A stretch of DNA of 34,767 bases from Sphingomonas sp. (lineage in GTDB: Bacteria > Pseudomonadota > Alphaproteobacteria > Sphingomonadales > Sphingomonadaceae). Below the pieces are notes generated by a model, which searched no databases, was not told the DNA's origin, and saw only the letters and a program-made list of their open reading frames with translations. Of this stretch, positions 32,543 to 34,767 are shown piece after piece (the stretch's first letter is position 1; each line of letters opens with the position of its first letter). Both the position numbers and the translations under genes were made by a program. Location of the stretch: the NCBI GenBank assembly GCA_025936675.1, contig JAICSX010000022.1, positions 1 through 34,767 on the forward strand, in the 5' to 3' direction.

Positions 32543-34767
32543 TTGAAGCTCGTCGTCGTTGAATCGCCCGCAAAGGCGAAAACCATCGAGAAGTATCTCG
32601 GGAGCGGCCATCGCGTGCTCGCCTCCTTCGGGCATGTGCGCGATCTGCCTCCAAAGGATGGTTCGGTGGATCCGGAGCATGGCTTCCACATGCAATGGCA
32701 AGTCTCGCCCGACCGGTCGAAACAGCTGCGCGCCATCGCCGATGAAGCGAAGAACGCCGATACGCTGATCCTGGCCACCGATCCCGATCGCGAAGGTGAG
32801 GCGATCAGCTGGCACGTGCAGGAGGTGCTTCGGCAGAAGAAGGCGCTCCCCGCGAAGGTCCAACGCGTGACCTTCAACGCGATCACCAACTCGGCCGTGA
32901 CCGAGGCGATGAAGAAGCCGCGCGGCCTCGATGAGGATCTGATCGACGCTTACAAGGCGCGTCGCGCGCTCGATTATCTTGTCGGCTTCACGCTCTCGCC
33001 GATCCTGTGGCGGAAGCTTCCCGGCGCGAAATCTGCTGGCCGGGTGCAGTCCGTGGCCCTTCGGCTGATTGTCGATCGCGAGCGGGAGGTCGAGGTCTTC
33101 AAGCCGCAAGAATATTGGCAGGTCAGCGCGACTTTCGAAGCCGACGGCCAGAGCTTCACGGGACGGTTGGTCCAGCTCGACGGCAAGAAGATCGAGCGGC
33201 TGACGATCGGAAATCGAGGCGAGGCGGACGCCGCAAAGGCTGTTGTCGAGGCCGGTCGCTTCAGCGTTTCGTCGGTCGAGACCAAGCCGTTCGCGAAGAA
33301 CCCGCCGCCACCGTTCACGACATCGACGCTGCAGCAGGAGGCGGCGCGTAAACTCGGCTTTTCCGCGAGCCACACGATGCGCGTTGCGCAGTCGCTCTAC
33401 GAAGACGGCCTCATTACTTATATGCGGACCGACGGGGTCGACATGGTGCCGGAAGCGGTCAGCGCGGCGCGGCGAGCGATCGCGAGCCGCTATGACGCAG
33501 GCTTCGTCCCCGACCGGCCGAGGCATTACACGAGCAAGATCAAGAATGCTCAGGAAGCCCACGAAGCGATTCGCCCGACGGATTTTGATCGTTCGCGGGC
33601 CGCATCGGGCGATCACGGGCGGCTTTACGAGCTTGTCTACAACCGTGCTCTGGCGAGCCAGATGGCTTCGGCGAGGCTCGAGCGGACGACGGTCGAGTTG
33701 ACTGATGGGGCGGCGAGGGCGGAACTTCGTGCAACGGGCCAGGTCGTGCTCTTCCCTGGCTTCATGGCGCTTTACGATGAGGGCCGCGACGATCCGCAGG
33801 ACGAGGAAGGCGCGCGGATGCCCGCTCTTCGCCGGGGCGACGCGCCCGTGAAGACCGGAGTCGAGGCCACGCAGAGCTTCACCCAGCCGCCGCCCCGCTA
33901 TTCCGAGGCGAGCTTGGTCAAGCGCCTGGAAGAGCTTGGGATCGGGCGCCCGTCGACCTACGCGGCGACGCTACAGACGCTGAAGGACCGAGAATATGTC
34001 CGCGTCGAAAAGGGCCGCTTCGTCCCGGAGGAGAGCGGACGGCTGGTGACGGCCTTCCTCGAGCGCTTCTTCGATCGCTACGTCAGCTACGATTATACCG
34101 CCGAGCTCGAGGAAGAGCTGGACGACGTCTCCGGCGGCCGACTCGATTGGCAGAAATTGCTCGACGACTTCTGGCGCGACTTCAAGCCCAAGGCCGGCGA
34201 GGTCATGGACCAGAAACCAAGTGAGATCACCCAGTCGCTCGACGAGTTCCTCGCGCCGTGGCTCTATCCGCCGCGCGCGGACGGAAGCGATCCGCGCGTC
34301 TGTCCGCAGTGCGGCAATGGCCGGCTGTCGTTACGCGGGGGCAAGTTTGGGGCATTCGTCGCCTGCTCCAATTACCCCGACTGCAAATATACCCAGAAGT
34401 TCGGCCAGGGCGGCGAGCAGGCGCAGAGCGAAGGACCAACCGATCTCGGGGACGGCATTTCGCTGAAGTCGGGCCGCTTCGGGCCTTATGTCGAACGCGG
34501 CGACAAGCGCGCATCTATTCCTAAGGACGTGCCGCTGGAAGATGTCACCGCCGAAGTCGCCGAACGGCTGCTGTCGCTGCCACGCGACATCGGACCGCAT
34601 CCGGAAACCGGCAAGCCGATCACCGCGTCGATCGGCCGTTATGGGCCTTACCTCGCGCACGACGGCAAGTATGCAAAGCTCGGCTCGACCGCCGAGGTTT
34701 TCGAGACGGGCATGAACGCTGCGGTCTCGAAGCTCGCTGACGCTGCTGCAGGCGGTGGGCGCCAAAG
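32543..34767 (+). CDS. topA: DNA topoisomerase I, 3' end beyond window
   Basis: Type IA topoisomerase that relaxes negative supercoils. The frame is open from TTG 32543 to the last base (about 741 codons), so the C-terminus is missing. The Toprim domain starts at once (KLVVVESPAKAKTIEKYLG), with LILATDPDREGEAISWH near residues 75-91. The active-site tyrosine is Tyr293 in LITYMRTDG. A C-terminal zinc-ribbon (CPQCGNGRLSLRGGKFGAF, then CSNYPDCKY) and repeats such as GRYGPYLAHDGKYAKLG follow. An in-frame TAA at 32525 excludes a longer N-terminus. AAAGGGA, about 11 bp upstream, supports the TTG. A palindrome TACGTACGTA (32517-32526) overlaps this region. Confidence 0.97.
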   Translation, partial: MKLVVVESPAKAKTIEKYLGSGHRVLASFGHVRDLPPKDGSVDPEHGFHMQWQVSPDRSKQLRAIADEAKNADTLILATDPDREGEAISWHVQEVLRQKKALPAKVQRVTFNAITNSAVTEAMKKPRGLDEDLIDAYKARRALDYLVGFTLSPILWRKLPGAKSAGRVQSVALRLIVDREREVEVFKPQEYWQVSATFEADGQSFTGRLVQLDGKKIERLTIGNRGEADAAKAVVEAGRFSVSSVETKPFAKNPPPPFTTSTLQQEAARKLGFSASHTMRVAQSLYEDGLITYMRTDGVDMVPEAVSAARRAIASRYDAGFVPDRPRHYTSKIKNAQEAHEAIRPTDFDRSRAASGDHGRLYELVYNRALASQMASARLERTTVELTDGAARAELRATGQVVLFPGFMALYDEGRDDPQDEEGARMPALRRGDAPVKTGVEATQSFTQPPPRYSEASLVKRLEELGIGRPSTYAATLQTLKDREYVRVEKGRFVPEESGRLVTAFLERFFDRYVSYDYTAELEEELDDVSGGRLDWQKLLDDFWRDFKPKAGEVMDQKPSEITQSLDEFLAPWLYPPRADGSDPRVCPQCGNGRLSLRGGKFGAFVACSNYPDCKYTQKFGQGGEQAQSEGPTDLGDGISLKSGRFGPYVERGDKRASIPKDVPLEDVTAEVAERLLSLPRDIGPHPETGKPITASIGRYGPYLAHDGKYAKLGSTAEVFETGMNAAVSKLADAAAGGGRQ

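Noticed and set aside
32540..33616. A 358-codon minus-strand frame over topA
   Set aside because: Antisense to the Toprim and active-site region of topA; no independent support.
1..34767. CRISPR arrays, insertion sequences, prophage or toxin-antitoxin pairs
   Set aside because: No regularly spaced repeats, transposase or phage motifs were seen on reading either strand; the only dispersed-type repeat is the hairpin at 18058-18131.

Overview
The window is high-GC, densely packed alphaproteobacterial chromosome, most likely from a sphingomonad (Sphingomonadaceae or a close relative). The evidence is a C4-pathway 5-aminolevulinate synthase, the plsY-dprA-topA gene order, the style of the exopolysaccharide locus, and frequent GTG/TTG starts with 1-4 bp stop/start overlaps. 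No phage, transposase, integrase, CRISPR array or rRNA was seen. No gene-free stretch exceeds about 160 bp.

Layout. (1) 1-1040: 3' part of pntB, broken by one in-frame amber codon. (2) 1179-5000: Asp/Glu racemase-family gene, uvrC, recO and apaG, closely spaced on the + strand. (3) 5011-17480: an envelope/exopolysaccharide locus with a GT4 glycosyltransferase, a PPP-family phosphatase, an outer-membrane export lipoprotein (Wza/OPX type), a Wzc-type tyrosine kinase/chain-length protein, a TPR-like protein, a Wzy/O-antigen-ligase-type membrane protein, a GT2 gene on the minus strand, and then a DXD glycosyltransferase, a second GT2, a polysaccharide deacetylase and a DUF6625-like protein. The locus ends on the 3' end of a tRNA-Lys gene. 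No Wzx flippase or priming transferase is present. (4) 17475-22257: tRNA-Lys and folK (minus), a hairpin repeat, a family-5 uracil-DNA glycosylase, the aguA-aguB agmatine-to-putrescine pair (minus), and a secreted GH51 arabinofuranosidase behind a LacI-type operator. (5) 22305-26378, minus strand: rpsD, a small exported protein, a TrmJ-type RNA methyltransferase, nrdR, glyA and rpiB. (6) 26521-30703: an ATP-grasp protein of the sugar-transfer-associated type (+), then a 2OG-Fe(II) oxygenase-like gene, hemA and murI on the minus strand. (7) 30775-34767: plsY, dprA and topA (runs off the window).

How the genes work together. The central locus reads as a Wzx/Wzy-type capsule or exopolysaccharide system. 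Glycosyltransferases build the repeat unit, a Wzy-like protein polymerises it, a BY-kinase with a seven-tyrosine tail controls chain length, and a short OPX lipoprotein exports it. The PPP phosphatase beside the kinase may be its antagonist. Flanking genes are housekeeping: DNA repair, translation, nucleotide and one-carbon metabolism, haem, cell wall and phospholipid synthesis.

The most notable points are the amber codon in pntB, a glycosyltransferase with no ATG/GTG/TTG start for its conserved N-terminus, a palindromic repeat that fills the folK/udg divergent promoter region and supplies the udg start codon, a protein stop codon inside a tRNA 3' end, a LacI-type operator before the GH51 gene, and a 2OG oxygenase placed 2 bp after hemA. 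I found no system that I could defend as wholly new. All family calls come from reading motifs, without database searches.
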